A stretch of DNA of 64,000 bases from NCBI RefSeq assembly GCF_001411475.1, contig NZ_LLWH01000002.1, positions 20,960 to 84,959 of the forward strand, read 5' to 3'. Below are positions 17,878-26,954 of the stretch, piece after piece. Source of the DNA: Pseudomonas endophytica (GTDB taxonomy: Bacteria; Pseudomonadota; Gammaproteobacteria; Pseudomonadales; Pseudomonadaceae). Each line of letters begins with the position of its first letter. The first letter of the stretch is position 1. The notes below the pieces were generated by a model. It had not been told where the DNA came from, did no database searches, and saw only the letters and a program-made list of their open reading frames with translations. The position numbers and the translations under genes were made by a program.

Positions 17878-19086
17878 TTAACTAGCGCTCAAACCATCCG
17901 CCCGAAACATCGCGCGGATACCGCGCACGGCCTGACGGATACGATCCTGGTTTTCAATCAAGGCAAAGCGCACATGGTCGTCACCGTACTCGCCAAAACC
18001 TACACCCGGTGAGACACACACCTTGGCATCGGCCAGTAGTTTTTTAGCAAACTCCAGCGAGCCCATGTGGGCATAAGCCTGGGGGATTTTGGCCCAAACG
18101 TACATCGACGCTTTCGGGTTTTCGACCATCCAGCCCAGTTCGTGCAGACCTTTAACCAATATATTGCGGCGTTGACGGTACTGTTCGGCAATGTCTTTGA
18201 CACACTGCTGATCGCCTTCAAGTGCAGCAATGGCGGCCACTTGCAGCGGGGTGAAAGTGCCGTAATCGTGGTAGCTCTTGATCCGCGCCAGTGCGCTGAC
18301 CAACTCTGGGTTGCCGACCATAAAGCCGATTCGCCAACCCGCCATGTTGTAGCTTTTTGACAGGGTGAAAAACTCGACGGCGACATCTTTGGCGCCAGGA
18401 ACCTGCATGATTGAAGGTGCTTTCCAGCCGTCATAGACGATGTCGGCATAGGCCAGATCGTGCACTACAAGCACGTCATATTGCTTGGCCAATGCGATCA
18501 CACGCTCAAAGAAATCCAGCTCGACACATTGTGCTGTTGGGTTAGATGGAAAGCCCAAAATCATCATCTTGGGCTTGGGGATCGAGCCGCGAATGGCCTT
18601 TTCTAATTCGGCAAAAAAATCGACGCCTGGAATCAGCGGCACCGAGCGCACTTGAGCGCCGGCAATAACGGCGCCGTAGATATGAATAGGGTAACTAGGG
18701 TTGGGCACCAGAACGGTGTCGCCCTGATCAAGGGTGGCGAGCATCAAATGCGCCAAGCCCTCTTTGGAGCCAATGGTCACGATGGCTTCATGCTCTGGGT
18801 CGATCTCAACGTTGTAGCGATCGGCGTACCAACGAGAAATTGCTCTGCGCAGACGTGGGATTCCACGCGAAGTCGAGTAGCCGTGAGTGTCTTCACGTTG
18901 TGCGACGGTACAAAGCTTTTCAACGATATGCGGGGGTGTCGGGCCGTCAGGGTTGCCCATGCTGAAGTCGATAATGTCTTCGCCACGACGTCGGGCGGCC
19001 ATCTTCAGTTCAGCTGTGATGTTGAACACATAAGGGGGGAGTCGATCTATGCGCGCAAAGCGGCGCGGCGAACCTTGGTCTGCCAT
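17878..19086 (-). CDS. alaC: Alanine transaminase / PLP-dependent class I aminotransferase (AlaC)
   Basis: 402 aa from the ATG at 19086 (RBS AGAGGTAACC), giving [20 protein letters not shown]; a TTG 23 codons upstream is rejected. It makes alanine from pyruvate and glutamate. Signatures: [12 protein letters not shown] near the N-terminus, [14 protein letters not shown], the FPSNPTAQ loop, [11 protein letters not shown] and the PLP lysine in [15 protein letters not shown]. Cytoplasmic. Appears monocistronic. Confidence 0.92.
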   Translation of the reverse strand: MADQGSPRRFARIDRLPPYVFNITAELKMAARRRGEDIIDFSMGNPDGPTPPHIVEKLCTVAQREDTHGYSTSRGIPRLRRAISRWYADRYNVEIDPEHEAIVTIGSKEGLAHLMLATLDQGDTVLVPNPSYPIHIYGAVIAGAQVRSVPLIPGVDFFAELEKAIRGSIPKPKMMILGFPSNPTAQCVELDFFERVIALAKQYDVLVVHDLAYADIVYDGWKAPSIMQVPGAKDVAVEFFTLSKSYNMAGWRIGFMVGNPELVSALARIKSYHDYGTFTPLQVAAIAALEGDQQCVKDIAEQYRQRRNILVKGLHELGWMVENPKASMYVWAKIPQAYAHMGSLEFAKKLLADAKVCVSPGVGFGEYGDDHVRFALIENQDRIRQAVRGIRAMFRADGLSAS

Positions 19087-19288
19087 GGTTACCTCTGGAA
19101 CGTGAGCGCCCGGAACCGTCCGAGCGACGTCGACCACTGCGGTGGTCTGCGGCAAGACAATAAGGGCGATAATGGCCTTTTGTCTAGATGCCTCACCTAG
19201 GATTTTTTGCGAAGCAAGTTCGGTTAGCCTTTATTCTTCTACTTACCCATGAAATCGCCTCACGCTACTTGCAATGACTGACTACCCA

Positions 19289-19789
19289 TCAAGCCGCGGG
19301 CTTAGCCTGCCAAGACGTCAGACGGAACGCTAGGCGCAATTCGCCACGGTAGGCCTCGCCACTCTTGTACCAACCTTGGCTTAAATAAAAAGCTAGCGCT
19401 GATCTGTTGTTAGGGCTGACAGACAGCATGACTGTGCGAATCTCGGGCCAATCTTGGTTAAGGGTGTGTACTAGCAGGCGCAGACAGATTTTACCCAGCC
19501 CTTGCCCTTGAACCCGTTTGTCGACCTGCAAGGCGTGCAGGGTTGCGCAGTCCGTGTCAGCCCAATGGCTCAAAAGTGGATAACGTTTGATGAGCATGAA
19601 AGCCACAGGCTGTTCGTTTTTCAACAACACCAAGCCTTTGATCCCCGGGTGGGGCTTGGCAGGCAGTGAGTACAAAGCACAGGCTATGTCGCCACTAAAC
19701 GGTATTTGTTCTGGCAACACTTCAAGGTTGCGCAGTTGCACGCACTGTTCATCCTTCAGGTCTTCGTAAGTGCAAAGGCGGACGTGCAT
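19289..19789 (-). CDS. GNAT-family N-acetyltransferase
   Basis: 166 aa with ATG at 19789. Motif A LQVDKRVQGQGLGKICLRLL and the C-terminal NNRSALAFYLSQGWYKSGEA are typical GNAT elements. Its start is 5 bp after the stop of the upstream histidine kinase and its GAGG ribosome binding site overlaps that stop codon, so the two are translationally coupled. Substrate unknown. Confidence 0.8.
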   Translation of the reverse strand: MHVRLCTYEDLKDEQCVQLRNLEVLPEQIPFSGDIACALYSLPAKPHPGIKGLVLLKNEQPVAFMLIKRYPLLSHWADTDCATLHALQVDKRVQGQGLGKICLRLLVHTLNQDWPEIRTVMLSVSPNNRSALAFYLSQGWYKSGEAYRGELRLAFRLTSWQAKPAA

Positions 19790-19794
19790 GCAAG

Positions 19795-20991
19795 CTAAGC
19801 CTCGATGGGGCTCAGAGAAAGCGGCATGGTAAAGGTGAAGGTTGTGCCCTGTTGCTCATCAGACAGTACGCTCAGGCTTCCATTGTGAGACAGGGCGATC
19901 TGGCTTGCGATGTACAAGCCTAGGCCAAGCCCTGCTTGCGGGGTTTCACTGGGGGGACGAGAGTAGGGTTGAAACAAGTTTTGCAGGGCTTCGGTTGCAA
20001 TAGGCTTGCCCTGATTGGTCACGCTGAGCGAAAAAATCTTACCTTTTGTCAGGGCCACAACATGCACCGGCCCCGTCGCAGAACCGTGGGCAATCGCATT
20101 GGCGAGCAGGTTAGATAGCAGTTGAGCCAAGCGGCTGCTGTCGCAGAAAACAGCCCCCAATGGCCCGGTGACCGACTCGATTTGACGCTTGGGATGGATG
20201 TGCCGAACTTCTGAGATCACATGTTCGAGTACCTGTTCGAGATCTGCACATGCCCGCATCATGACCGGAATACCGTTGCCCAATCTTCCACGGGCGAAAT
20301 CCAGCACGTCTTCGACCAGTTGCGAGGCACGCACGCCGCAGGTCTTGATGTGCATCACCAAATCATGAGTTTGCGGGTTTGGGTACTTGCTCAGCAAACG
20401 CTCGGCAGCCGTCGTCATGGCGAATAGTGGGTTGCGCAGGTCATGGCCCAACACCGCAATGAACTGTTCGCGCAGCTCAGCATTTTGGCGTTCTTGAGCC
20501 AGCTCTACTTCGGCCTTTTGCAAGTTTTCTTCAGATTCAATCTGCAGCGATAGCAAGCGCGAAAAGGATTCCATCGTGGCCTGTATAGCGCTGCTTTTGA
20601 GGTTGGCAGGCTCTGGATCAAGGGCACATAGCGTCCCGAAAAAGCCGCCGTCGGTGCGGTAAACCGGGATCGTAATGTAACTCTCGAACCGATACATCTT
20701 CGGTGTGCGGTGATGTTTGTACTGGGGGTCTTCGCTGGCTTTGTCGATGATAATAGGCAGGTTTGAATTCATGCTTTCAAAGCAAAAGGTCGTGACCAAG
20801 TCCAGTTCTTCACCGGGCTTCAAGCCAAAGCCCAGGTTGTCGAGCACGGCGCAGGCCGTCCAGCTTTGTTGGGACACACGAGCAACTGCAGCAAAGCGCA
20901 TGCCGGTCATTTCTACAATGACCTGAAGGATTGCCGGGACTGAGCTGATCCGATTGATCGTAGCGACATCCGCAGCGGCGCTTGGCCTCAT
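19795..20991 (-). CDS. Soluble GAF-domain sensor histidine kinase
   Basis: 398 aa, no membrane segment. GAF domain about 15-160, a short coiled linker rich in Glu/Gln (about 165-190), HisKA with the phospho-acceptor H-box FIAVLGHDLRNPLFAM (about 197-212) and HATPase_c with NLLANAIAHG (N-box) and GLGLGLYIASQIALSH (G-box). No response regulator is adjacent, so it is an orphan kinase; phytochrome-like or redox sensing through GAF is possible but unproven. Coupled to the GNAT gene downstream. Confidence 0.85.
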   Translation of the reverse strand: MRPSAAADVATINRISSVPAILQVIVEMTGMRFAAVARVSQQSWTACAVLDNLGFGLKPGEELDLVTTFCFESMNSNLPIIIDKASEDPQYKHHRTPKMYRFESYITIPVYRTDGGFFGTLCALDPEPANLKSSAIQATMESFSRLLSLQIESEENLQKAEVELAQERQNAELREQFIAVLGHDLRNPLFAMTTAAERLLSKYPNPQTHDLVMHIKTCGVRASQLVEDVLDFARGRLGNGIPVMMRACADLEQVLEHVISEVRHIHPKRQIESVTGPLGAVFCDSSRLAQLLSNLLANAIAHGSATGPVHVVALTKGKIFSLSVTNQGKPIATEALQNLFQPYSRPPSETPQAGLGLGLYIASQIALSHNGSLSVLSDEQQGTTFTFTMPLSLSPIEA

Positions 20992-21135
20992 AGAAGGTTA
21001 TCTCGGCATAAAGTATTAAAGGGTGATTCTAGCGAGTCGGCGTAGTTTGATACAAATTTCTCAGATAATTATATGCATTAGTTTTTGACCCGATGAAATG
21101 CATGATCATCGGCATGGACTGCTTCCATCAGACAT

Positions 21136-21178
21136 TAAAAAGCCCCAGTCGTCAGACAAGTGTCCAACTTCTGGGGCG
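21136..21178 (-). terminator. Terminator after the PepSY gene
   Basis: Read on the minus strand: GCCCCAG / CTGGGGC arms with a roughly 22-nt loop followed by five T residues. The remaining gap up to the histidine kinase start (about 20992-21135) shows no gene. Confidence 0.65.
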
Positions 21179-21217
21179 TGCTTTAGAAAGCGGGCTTTAA
21201 GTTCCGCTTAAGCGGTA

Positions 21218-21523
21218 TTAAGTGTCTTGTTTATCTTGCAGAACTTCAGTAGTTTTTGCGTCCAGGTCTACATCCCACTTAACGCCTTGGGCATCGCGCA
21301 GTTCAACTTCATACACCAGCTTGCCGTAGGAGTGATCCAGCTCGGTGTCGTGGATGGTTGCGCCTGGGTGTTTAGCCAGAGCGGCTTGATTGAGTTTTTC
21401 AAAAGAAGCGATTTCGCCAGATTTCAGCAAACCAGGAATGTGGTCCGGGCGTACATCAGCTTGAGCCAAGCCAGCAGTCAGAGTCAGGGCGGTAGCGGCG
21501 AAGATTACGTTGAGTGCTTTCAT
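21218..21523 (-). CDS. Periplasmic PepSY-domain protein
   Basis: 101 aa with a Sec signal peptide (MKALNVIFAATALTLTAGLA, cleavage after AQA). The mature part of about 80 residues has one PepSY-like unit (LDHSYGKLVYEVELRDAQGV KWDVDLDAKT, split here by a space). PepSY proteins are thought to inhibit peptidases or act in envelope signalling. AAGAGGGATTAACC precedes the ATG. Monocistronic. Confidence 0.85.
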   Translation of the reverse strand: MKALNVIFAATALTLTAGLAQADVRPDHIPGLLKSGEIASFEKLNQAALAKHPGATIHDTELDHSYGKLVYEVELRDAQGVKWDVDLDAKTTEVLQDKQDT

Positions 21524-21656
21524 GGTTAATCCCTCTTGGGTGAACTGTTTAAGTGGGATCAGATTAACCGCGGCAACTTAATTCACCCTTAATTTTCCCT
21601 TTTGTCTAAATTCAGGCGGGTGGAGTGGTATTTGCGCTATGAATGCACTGTGTGAA

Positions 21657-22736
21657 CTAAGGTTTGATCAAGACCGCATCCGGGAGCATATCCGCAGCGC
21701 CAGTACTGATTTTATTACGCCCAGTGTTTTTAGCGATGTACAACGCCTTATCCGTTTCGTTGAGCCACATTGAGGCGTCCTCAAACGCCGGGTGGCATGA
21801 GGCCAAACCGATGCTCAGGCTTAAGCGCAGCTCAGGCTCGTCCGCGTATCTAAAGTCGCAGCACCTGCGGCGCAGACGCTCCATTATTTCCTGCGTTTGT
21901 GCCAGAGAGCGGTTGGGTAAAATGACGCAAAATTCATCGCCGCCATAGCGTCCAGCTAGGTCTTCTGCCCGTAGGTTTTCCTTAAGCTCATTGCTGAACT
22001 GGCGTAGCACGCTGTCACCCACAATGTGCCCATAGGTGTCATTGATGCGTTTGAAGTGGTCGATATCAATCAGCGCAAGCGTGGCGTCTGAGTGTGTTCG
22101 TCTGCAGGTTTGGAAGCTTAGTTGCAGTAGATCCTTCCACGAGCCGTGGTTGAGAAGGCCGGTCAGACTGTCAGTACGGCTGAGTGCACTTAAGGTTCGC
22201 TTGTGCGCTGCCAGCGCGCTCGTCATACGATAACTGATCATGCCCACGGCAAACGGGTAAAGAACCAGGATGGGCAGGCACGCATAGATTTGCAGTGTCG
22301 TGGTGTAAGGGTTGAAGGTGAACCCGAAAACCAGCAATGAAAGGGCTATCCCTGTGCATTGTGCCAAGGTCCCGCGCACTAGCATTTTGACGCCGCCAAT
22401 CGCCACGTTGTTCATGGTCATCATCGACACAATAATGATGGCCGGAAGCGGGTTGAACTGGAGGGTAGCTGCCCAGAAACCTCCCAGCACAGAGTCGATA
22501 AGCACATTGCGCTGTTCGGTCCGATAGGGGTAATGCGCGCGCGAGGAGCGTTGGTAAGCCAAGTGCGGCCATACAAAACCCGAAGCCAAGTAGAACATCC
22601 ACACCCAGGTAGGCATATCCAAAGGATAGAGAGCGGGCATCATGCAGATGCAGCCTATTCCTAAGCCAAAGGTTCGCGGCACATAAATGCGCCGGGAGAA
22701 CGACAAGCCTCTGCCTCTTTGATTATCCATAGTCAT
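21657..22736 (-). CDS. MASE2-GGDEF diguanylate cyclase
   Basis: 359 aa. An N-terminal MASE2-type membrane region of about five hydrophobic segments (residues 15-170, GLGIGCICMMPALYP, VWMFYLASGFVWPHLAY) as in AdrA/DgcC is followed by a GGDEF domain. The active-site motif GGDEF is intact and is preceded by an RxxD inhibitory site (RAED, five residues before GGDEF). It should make cyclic-di-GMP at the inner membrane, promoting biofilm traits. The start may instead be the second ATG at 22730. Confidence 0.9.
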   Translation of the reverse strand: MTMDNQRGRGLSFSRRIYVPRTFGLGIGCICMMPALYPLDMPTWVWMFYLASGFVWPHLAYQRSSRAHYPYRTEQRNVLIDSVLGGFWAATLQFNPLPAIIIVSMMTMNNVAIGGVKMLVRGTLAQCTGIALSLLVFGFTFNPYTTTLQIYACLPILVLYPFAVGMISYRMTSALAAHKRTLSALSRTDSLTGLLNHGSWKDLLQLSFQTCRRTHSDATLALIDIDHFKRINDTYGHIVGDSVLRQFSNELKENLRAEDLAGRYGGDEFCVILPNRSLAQTQEIMERLRRRCCDFRYADEPELRLSLSIGLASCHPAFEDASMWLNETDKALYIAKNTGRNKISTGAADMLPDAVLIKP

Positions 22737-22961
22737 CTACGCAAGGTGTTAAGACACGGAATGTCGGCACTGCTCGTAAAACAGAAAAATTATCGTTTTA
22801 AAGTGTAGGTAATGTCGATCATCAATGGTGGCATTCTGCCTGAGGTTTGCTGTCAATTACCTCAAGACTAACGCTTTCGACGTTAGAACATGACGATTGA
22901 CCTTCTGTCATCCAAAAAACCAGCGTAATAATTGCACTTTGTGTGCTGGAGTCTATGAAGT

Positions 22962-23999
22962 ATGCCAAGCGAGTCTTCTAAAGCTGATGGGCTAAAGCCT
23001 GCCGAACTGCATGAAGGAAGGTTTCAAAATGAGGGCGCCAGACCGGCCGCCAGCTTGGGTAAAACCTTAGGCATTTTTTGGAAAATGCTGTTTCAAAAGC
23101 CTTCATACACCCGACCTCATGCGCCGATTCCGGTGAACCTGCTGACCCGCGAAGCCTTAGAGAAAGCACCAGATTTCAGCGTGTTTCGACTCGGGCACTC
23201 AACAGTGTTGCTTAAACTCAAGGGCAAGTTTTGGCTGACCGACCCGGTGTATGCCGAGCGAGCTTCGCCTTTGCAGTGGGCTGGCCCCAAACGCTTTCAT
23301 GCGCCGCCAATCACACTCGATGAGCTTCCACCCTTAGAAGGCGTGATCCTTTCGCATAACCATTACGATCATCTTGATCAAAAAACCGTACTGCTACTGG
23401 CGGCCAAGACGCGGTACTTTTTGGCTCCGCTAGGGGTGGGTGATCTATTAATCAAATGGGGCGTACCCGCACAGAAAGTACAACAGCTGGATTGGTGGCA
23501 AGAAACCGAGCGTGACGGTATTCGATTTATTGCCACGCCGTGCCAGCATTTTTCCGGTAGAGGCTTGTTTGATCATAACCAGACGCTGTGGGTGTCATGG
23601 GTGATGATCATTGATGATGTACGGATTTTCTTCAGCGGTGACACTGGCTATTTCGACGGTTTCAAATTGATCGGCGAGCAGTTTGGCCCCTTTGACCTGA
23701 CCCTTATGGAGACGGGGGCTTACAACGTTGATTGGCCCGATGTGCACATGCAGCCTGAGCATAGTTTGCAAGCCCATATCGACCTGAAAGGCCGTTGGTT
23801 GCTGCCGATTCACAACGGTACTTTCGATTTGGCTTTTCATGCCTGGTATGAGCCGTTTGAACGTATTGTGGCATTGGCTGCGCAACGCAATGTCCTTATC
23901 ACAACGCCTGCCATGGGCGAGGCGTTCAATTTGTTGCAACCTCATGAAGGCCAAACTTGGTGGCTAGACGTGCAAGCCCGCAGCAACGAATCTACCTAG
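22962..23999 (+). CDS. MBL-fold metal-dependent hydrolase, NAPE-PLD/UlaG-like
   Basis: 345 aa. The metallo-beta-lactamase motif HNHYDHLD, preceded by GVILS, and later metal ligands in TPCQHFSGRG, SGDTGYFDGF and LPIHNGTFDLAFH define the fold. The RomA/NAPE-PLD-like branch acts on phospholipid or nucleotide-type substrates; the substrate here is unknown. No classical signal peptide is visible. The 225-bp upstream gap to the cyclase shows no gene. Confidence 0.82.
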   Translation: MPSESSKADGLKPAELHEGRFQNEGARPAASLGKTLGIFWKMLFQKPSYTRPHAPIPVNLLTREALEKAPDFSVFRLGHSTVLLKLKGKFWLTDPVYAERASPLQWAGPKRFHAPPITLDELPPLEGVILSHNHYDHLDQKTVLLLAAKTRYFLAPLGVGDLLIKWGVPAQKVQQLDWWQETERDGIRFIATPCQHFSGRGLFDHNQTLWVSWVMIIDDVRIFFSGDTGYFDGFKLIGEQFGPFDLTLMETGAYNVDWPDVHMQPEHSLQAHIDLKGRWLLPIHNGTFDLAFHAWYEPFERIVALAAQRNVLITTPAMGEAFNLLQPHEGQTWWLDVQARSNEST

Positions 24000-24026
24000 C
24001 AGGCTGGCCTGTGAGGAGCGAGTTAT

Positions 24027-24344
24027 TTACTCGATAAGGGCAACATCTTTGCGGTCAAAAGGGGCGGGAGTGGAACCACGAATATTGCTGCCCCGGCTAG
24101 GTGCAAAGCCGGGGAAAAACACCAAGCCTTCGGCTTCGAGGGCGTAGGCGATGGCCAGACGAGTCACATCGCGCATCTGCTCCCCTGCTTCAAATCGTTG
24201 GATGGCCGACGCCGAAGCCCTTGAGTGCAGGCTCAGGTCTTGAAGGCTCCAGCCGAGCATTTCTCGCGCTTGAGCACAGTGCAGCGGGGTGAATTGATTA
24301 ATAACAATGCGTTCAAACGTGCTGCGCATGGCTGAGGTGTGCAT
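24027..24344 (-). CDS. Small XRE-family transcriptional regulator, LexA-box controlled
   Basis: 105 aa from the ATG at 24344 (RBS GGAG seven nt upstream); a TTG at 24368 is the only other start. The helix-turn-helix covers about residues 22-70: AREMLGWSLQDLSLHSRASASAIQRFE. The tail EAEGLVFFPGFAPSRG resembles other one-domain XRE proteins. Only DNA binding can be inferred. A LexA-type operator overlaps its presumed promoter, which suggests SOS induction. Confidence 0.8.
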   Translation of the reverse strand: MHTSAMRSTFERIVINQFTPLHCAQAREMLGWSLQDLSLHSRASASAIQRFEAGEQMRDVTRLAIAYALEAEGLVFFPGFAPSRGSNIRGSTPAPFDRKDVALIE

Positions 24345-24381
24345 GAGGGATCTCCGAGGCTGAGTCAATGCTTGAAATACA

Positions 24382-24397
24382 CTGTGTTTTTATACAG
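24382..24397 (-). promoter_or_regulatory. LexA (SOS) box before the XRE gene
   Basis: On the minus strand CTGTATAAAAACACAG fits CTGT-N8-ACAG and closely resembles the Pseudomonas LexA operator; the embedded TATAAA could be the -10 element. It lies 38 bp upstream of the XRE start, and no other gene could use it. Confidence 0.7.
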
Positions 24398-24587
24398 TTG
24401 TTTTCGGCGCTGTTCAAACTCATTTTTTGAATCAGTTCGGATAAGCAGGCGCTACTATTTAGGCCCATTGTTGCGCCAAGCAAGGGTCGAAAACTTCGAT
24501 ATAAAAATCGTGTAAGAATCTCTCGGGCAGCAGAACTGCAGGCTGCCGCCAGATAAACCCCTAGGGCTTTAAGCCAAGCGCTAGGTC

Positions 24588-24618
24588 AAAAAAAGGGCCA
24601 CCTTGCGGCAGCCCTTTT
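24588..24618 (-). terminator. Terminator after nrdB
   Basis: Minus-strand AAGGGC(TG)CCGCAAGG(TG)GCCCTT hairpin followed by T7. Between it and the LexA box (24398-24587) no gene was seen. Confidence 0.75.
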
Positions 24619-24644
24619 CATCAGCAGTCAGATCAAGCCCGGAA

Positions 24645-25895
24645 TCAATCCCAGCTCAGTGCGCCACCAGTTTGATACTCAATAACCCGTGTTTCGAAGA
24701 AGTTTTTCTCTTTCTTCAAGTCCATGATTTCGCTCATCCATGGGAAAGGGTTAGTAGTGCCTGGGTATTCTTCTTTGAGGCCGATTTGCGACAGGCGGCG
24801 GTTAGCGATGAACTTGAGGTAGTCCTCCATCATGGCCGCGTTCATGCCCAATACGCCGCGTGGCATGGTGTCACGTGCGTATTCGATCTCGAGCTGAGTG
24901 CCCTGCAGGATCATTTGCGTCGCTTCTTCCTTCATCTCGGCGTCCCACAGATGCGGGTTTTCGATTTTGATCTGGTTGATCACATCGATACCGAAGTTCA
25001 GATGCATGGATTCGTCGCGCAGAATGTACTGGAACTGCTCGGCAACCCCGGTCATTTTGTTGCGTCGGCCCATCGACAGGATCTGAGTAAAGCCGCAGTA
25101 GAAGAAGATGCCTTCCAAGACGCAGTAGTAGGCGATCAGGTTGCGCAGCAGTTCTTTGTCGGTTTCTACGGTGCCGGTTTCGAATTTCGGGTCGGAGATC
25201 GAACGGGTGTACTTCAGGCCCCAAGTGGCTTTTTTAGCGACTGACGGGATCTCGTGGTACATGTTGAAGATCTCGCCTTCATCCATGGCCAACGATTCGA
25301 TGCAGTACTGGTAGGCGTGGGTGTGGATCGCCTCTTCAAACGCTTGGCGCAGGATGTACTGGCGGCACTCAGGGTTGGTGATCAGGCGGTATACGGCCAG
25401 AACCAGATTGTTGGCAACCAGGGAGTCAGCAGTAGAGAAGAAGCCCAGGTTGCGCATCACGATGCGGCGCTCGTCGTCGGTCAAACCCTCTGGGTTTTTC
25501 CAGAGGGCGATGTCGGCGGTCATGTTGACTTCTTGCGGCATCCAGTGGTTTGCGCAACCGTCCAGATACTTCTGCCAAGCCCAGTCGTACTTGAACGGTA
25601 CGAGTTGGTTGAGGTCGGCACGGCAGTTGATCATCCGTTTTTCGTCAACGGCAACGCGAGCACTGGCGCCTTCGAGTTCTGCCAGACCTTCAGCGATGTC
25701 GAGCTTGTCCAATTCAGCCTTGGCGCGCTTGATGGCAGCCGAATCGGTAGCCGTGACTGCGCGGGCCTCTTGAGCAGCAACGCCGCCAGCGGCGTCAAGG
25801 CGGTCCATATTGGCTTCGGTTGCGTGGCCAGCGTTGGCGCCTTTAACGGCGGTTTCGGCTTCGTCTTCTTTGTCGAACTCGTCCCAGCTCAGCAT
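24645..25895 (-). CDS. nrdB: Class Ia ribonucleotide reductase beta subunit
   Basis: 416 aa from the ATG at 25895 (GGAGACG upstream), giving [19 protein letters not shown]; the 42-codon upstream extension is rejected. NrdB carries the diiron-tyrosyl radical cofactor that starts nucleotide reduction in the NrdA partner. Metal-ligand segments are visible: [16 protein letters not shown] and [17 protein letters not shown]. The N-terminal ~70 residues are an acidic, helical extension typical of Pseudomonas NrdB. nrdA is not beside it in this window. The 437-bp gap upstream (25896-26332) must hold its promoter; I saw no clear NrdR box or gene there. Confidence 0.95.
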   Translation of the reverse strand: MLSWDEFDKEDEAETAVKGANAGHATEANMDRLDAAGGVAAQEARAVTATDSAAIKRAKAELDKLDIAEGLAELEGASARVAVDEKRMINCRADLNQLVPFKYDWAWQKYLDGCANHWMPQEVNMTADIALWKNPEGLTDDERRIVMRNLGFFSTADSLVANNLVLAVYRLITNPECRQYILRQAFEEAIHTHAYQYCIESLAMDEGEIFNMYHEIPSVAKKATWGLKYTRSISDPKFETGTVETDKELLRNLIAYYCVLEGIFFYCGFTQILSMGRRNKMTGVAEQFQYILRDESMHLNFGIDVINQIKIENPHLWDAEMKEEATQMILQGTQLEIEYARDTMPRGVLGMNAAMMEDYLKFIANRRLSQIGLKEEYPGTTNPFPWMSEIMDLKKEKNFFETRVIEYQTGGALSWD

Positions 25896-26298
25896 GACGT
25901 GTCGTCTCCTGCGTGAGGGCCTTGTGCCCGTGTGGTAACACTGATGATAGGTTGTGCACACGGCCCAGAGGCCACTTGGATCTATGAAATGTTGCTGCAG
26001 TCGCGATATACGCACGCACAAACATGAATATGTTCGGGGCTAACTCGCCGTTACTCGAGGGATGCACGTGTTTCTGCATCTCGCCCTGGCCTTTGAAGCC
26101 GGAGTAGCTTGGTCGGCAGCCCGCTCAAAGGGTTTTTGCACCCGTTGGGGGGCGCAAGTATACGGCTTTTGTACAACCTATTTCAGCCAGTTTTTTTCTG
26201 AGAAGAAGCGACGAAGTGACTAAATTTTCTCAAGGCTAAGCATAGCGGGCGTTGGCGGGCAAGGAGGGTGCTACGGGGATTTTTTCGGGGCAGACTAA

Positions 26299-26316
26299 GC
26301 CCGGTCGAAACCGGGC
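26299..26316. other. Strong hairpin after the repeat-protein gene
   Basis: Perfect GCCCGGT / ACCGGGC inverted repeat with a CGAA loop, 17 bp beyond the stop of the small exported protein at 26333. There is no T-tract on the minus strand, so it is a possible mRNA 3' end or processing hairpin rather than a clear terminator. Confidence 0.5.
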
Positions 26317-26332
26317 GTTAAGTCGAGGCGGG

Positions 26333-26551
26333 CTAGCTGAAGCGATGGCCGCGGGTGCGATCGTAACCGTCTTCGGCGAAAGCAGCTGAACGAGTGTTGT
26401 CGTAACCGTCCTCAGCCAAAGAGGCCGAGTGAGTCGTGCGAGAGCCACCCTCAACAAAGTGGGCTGAGTGAGTACGGTCATAACCGTCGCCAGCCATGGC
26501 AGTACCGGCAATAACTGAAAGACTTAATGCCATAATTACAGCGAGTTTCAT
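26333..26551 (-). CDS. Small exported protein made of 13-residue tandem repeats
   Basis: 72 aa. A Sec signal peptide (MKLAVIMALSLSVIAGTAMA, cleavage after AMA) is followed by four consecutive units of 13, 13, 13 and 12 residues: DGYDRTHSAHFVE, GGSRTTHSASLAE, DGYDNTRSAAFAE and DGYDRTRGHRFS. This fills the entire mature chain, about 51 residues, and implies a 39-bp DNA repeat. CAGGAGTCATTAA precedes the ATG. I do not recognise the family. No cysteine, no membrane segment beyond the signal. Position between nrdB and a DUF2790 gene gives no functional hint. Confidence 0.75.
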   Translation of the reverse strand: MKLAVIMALSLSVIAGTAMAGDGYDRTHSAHFVEGGSRTTHSASLAEDGYDNTRSAAFAEDGYDRTRGHRFS

Positions 26552-26693
26552 TTAATGACTCCTGAGTGATTAAGGTGCAGGCAGCGCGTGCTGCAATCAA
26601 TACGATGACGCATTGGAAGTTGCAGTTAAGTGGGGGGGTTAATCATTTAAATAGTTAAGTTAATTGCGTGATTAACAGTGTGTTCGCCGTCCA

Positions 26694-26954
26694 TCAACCG
26701 TTGGAGCAACCGTTACCCATGACGCGGTACTCGAGGGTGTGCTTGATGCCTTGCGAGTCCTCGTAAACCATGCGGGCCGGCACCACTTCGCAAACGCTAG
26801 GCACTTCGCTCATGGAAATGACTTTGGCAATATCAAGTTCCGAAGCGTAGGAGTAGTGCTCGACAACCGGTTGTTGCGCTGCTTGAGTGTTGGCTTCATC
26901 TGCAAAAGCACTGAGGCATACACTGCTAAGTGCCAGAACTAATAACGCTTTCAT
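26694..26954 (-). CDS. DUF2790 family periplasmic protein
   Basis: 86 aa with a signal peptide (MKALLVLALSSVCLSAFA). The mature part has the DUF2790 pattern: HYSYASELDIAKVISM, CEVVPARMVYEDSQG and a C-terminal YRVMGNGCSNG, with two cysteines that could form a disulfide. DUF2790 proteins are common small periplasmic proteins of pseudomonads, often near metal- or stress-response genes; function unknown. Confidence 0.82.
   Translation of the reverse strand: MKALLVLALSSVCLSAFADEANTQAAQQPVVEHYSYASELDIAKVISMSEVPSVCEVVPARMVYEDSQGIKHTLEYRVMGNGCSNG

Noticed and set aside
24603..25916. Long plus-strand frames opposite nrdB
   Set aside because: They are antisense shadows of the clearly coding nrdB gene; their translations have no domain logic.
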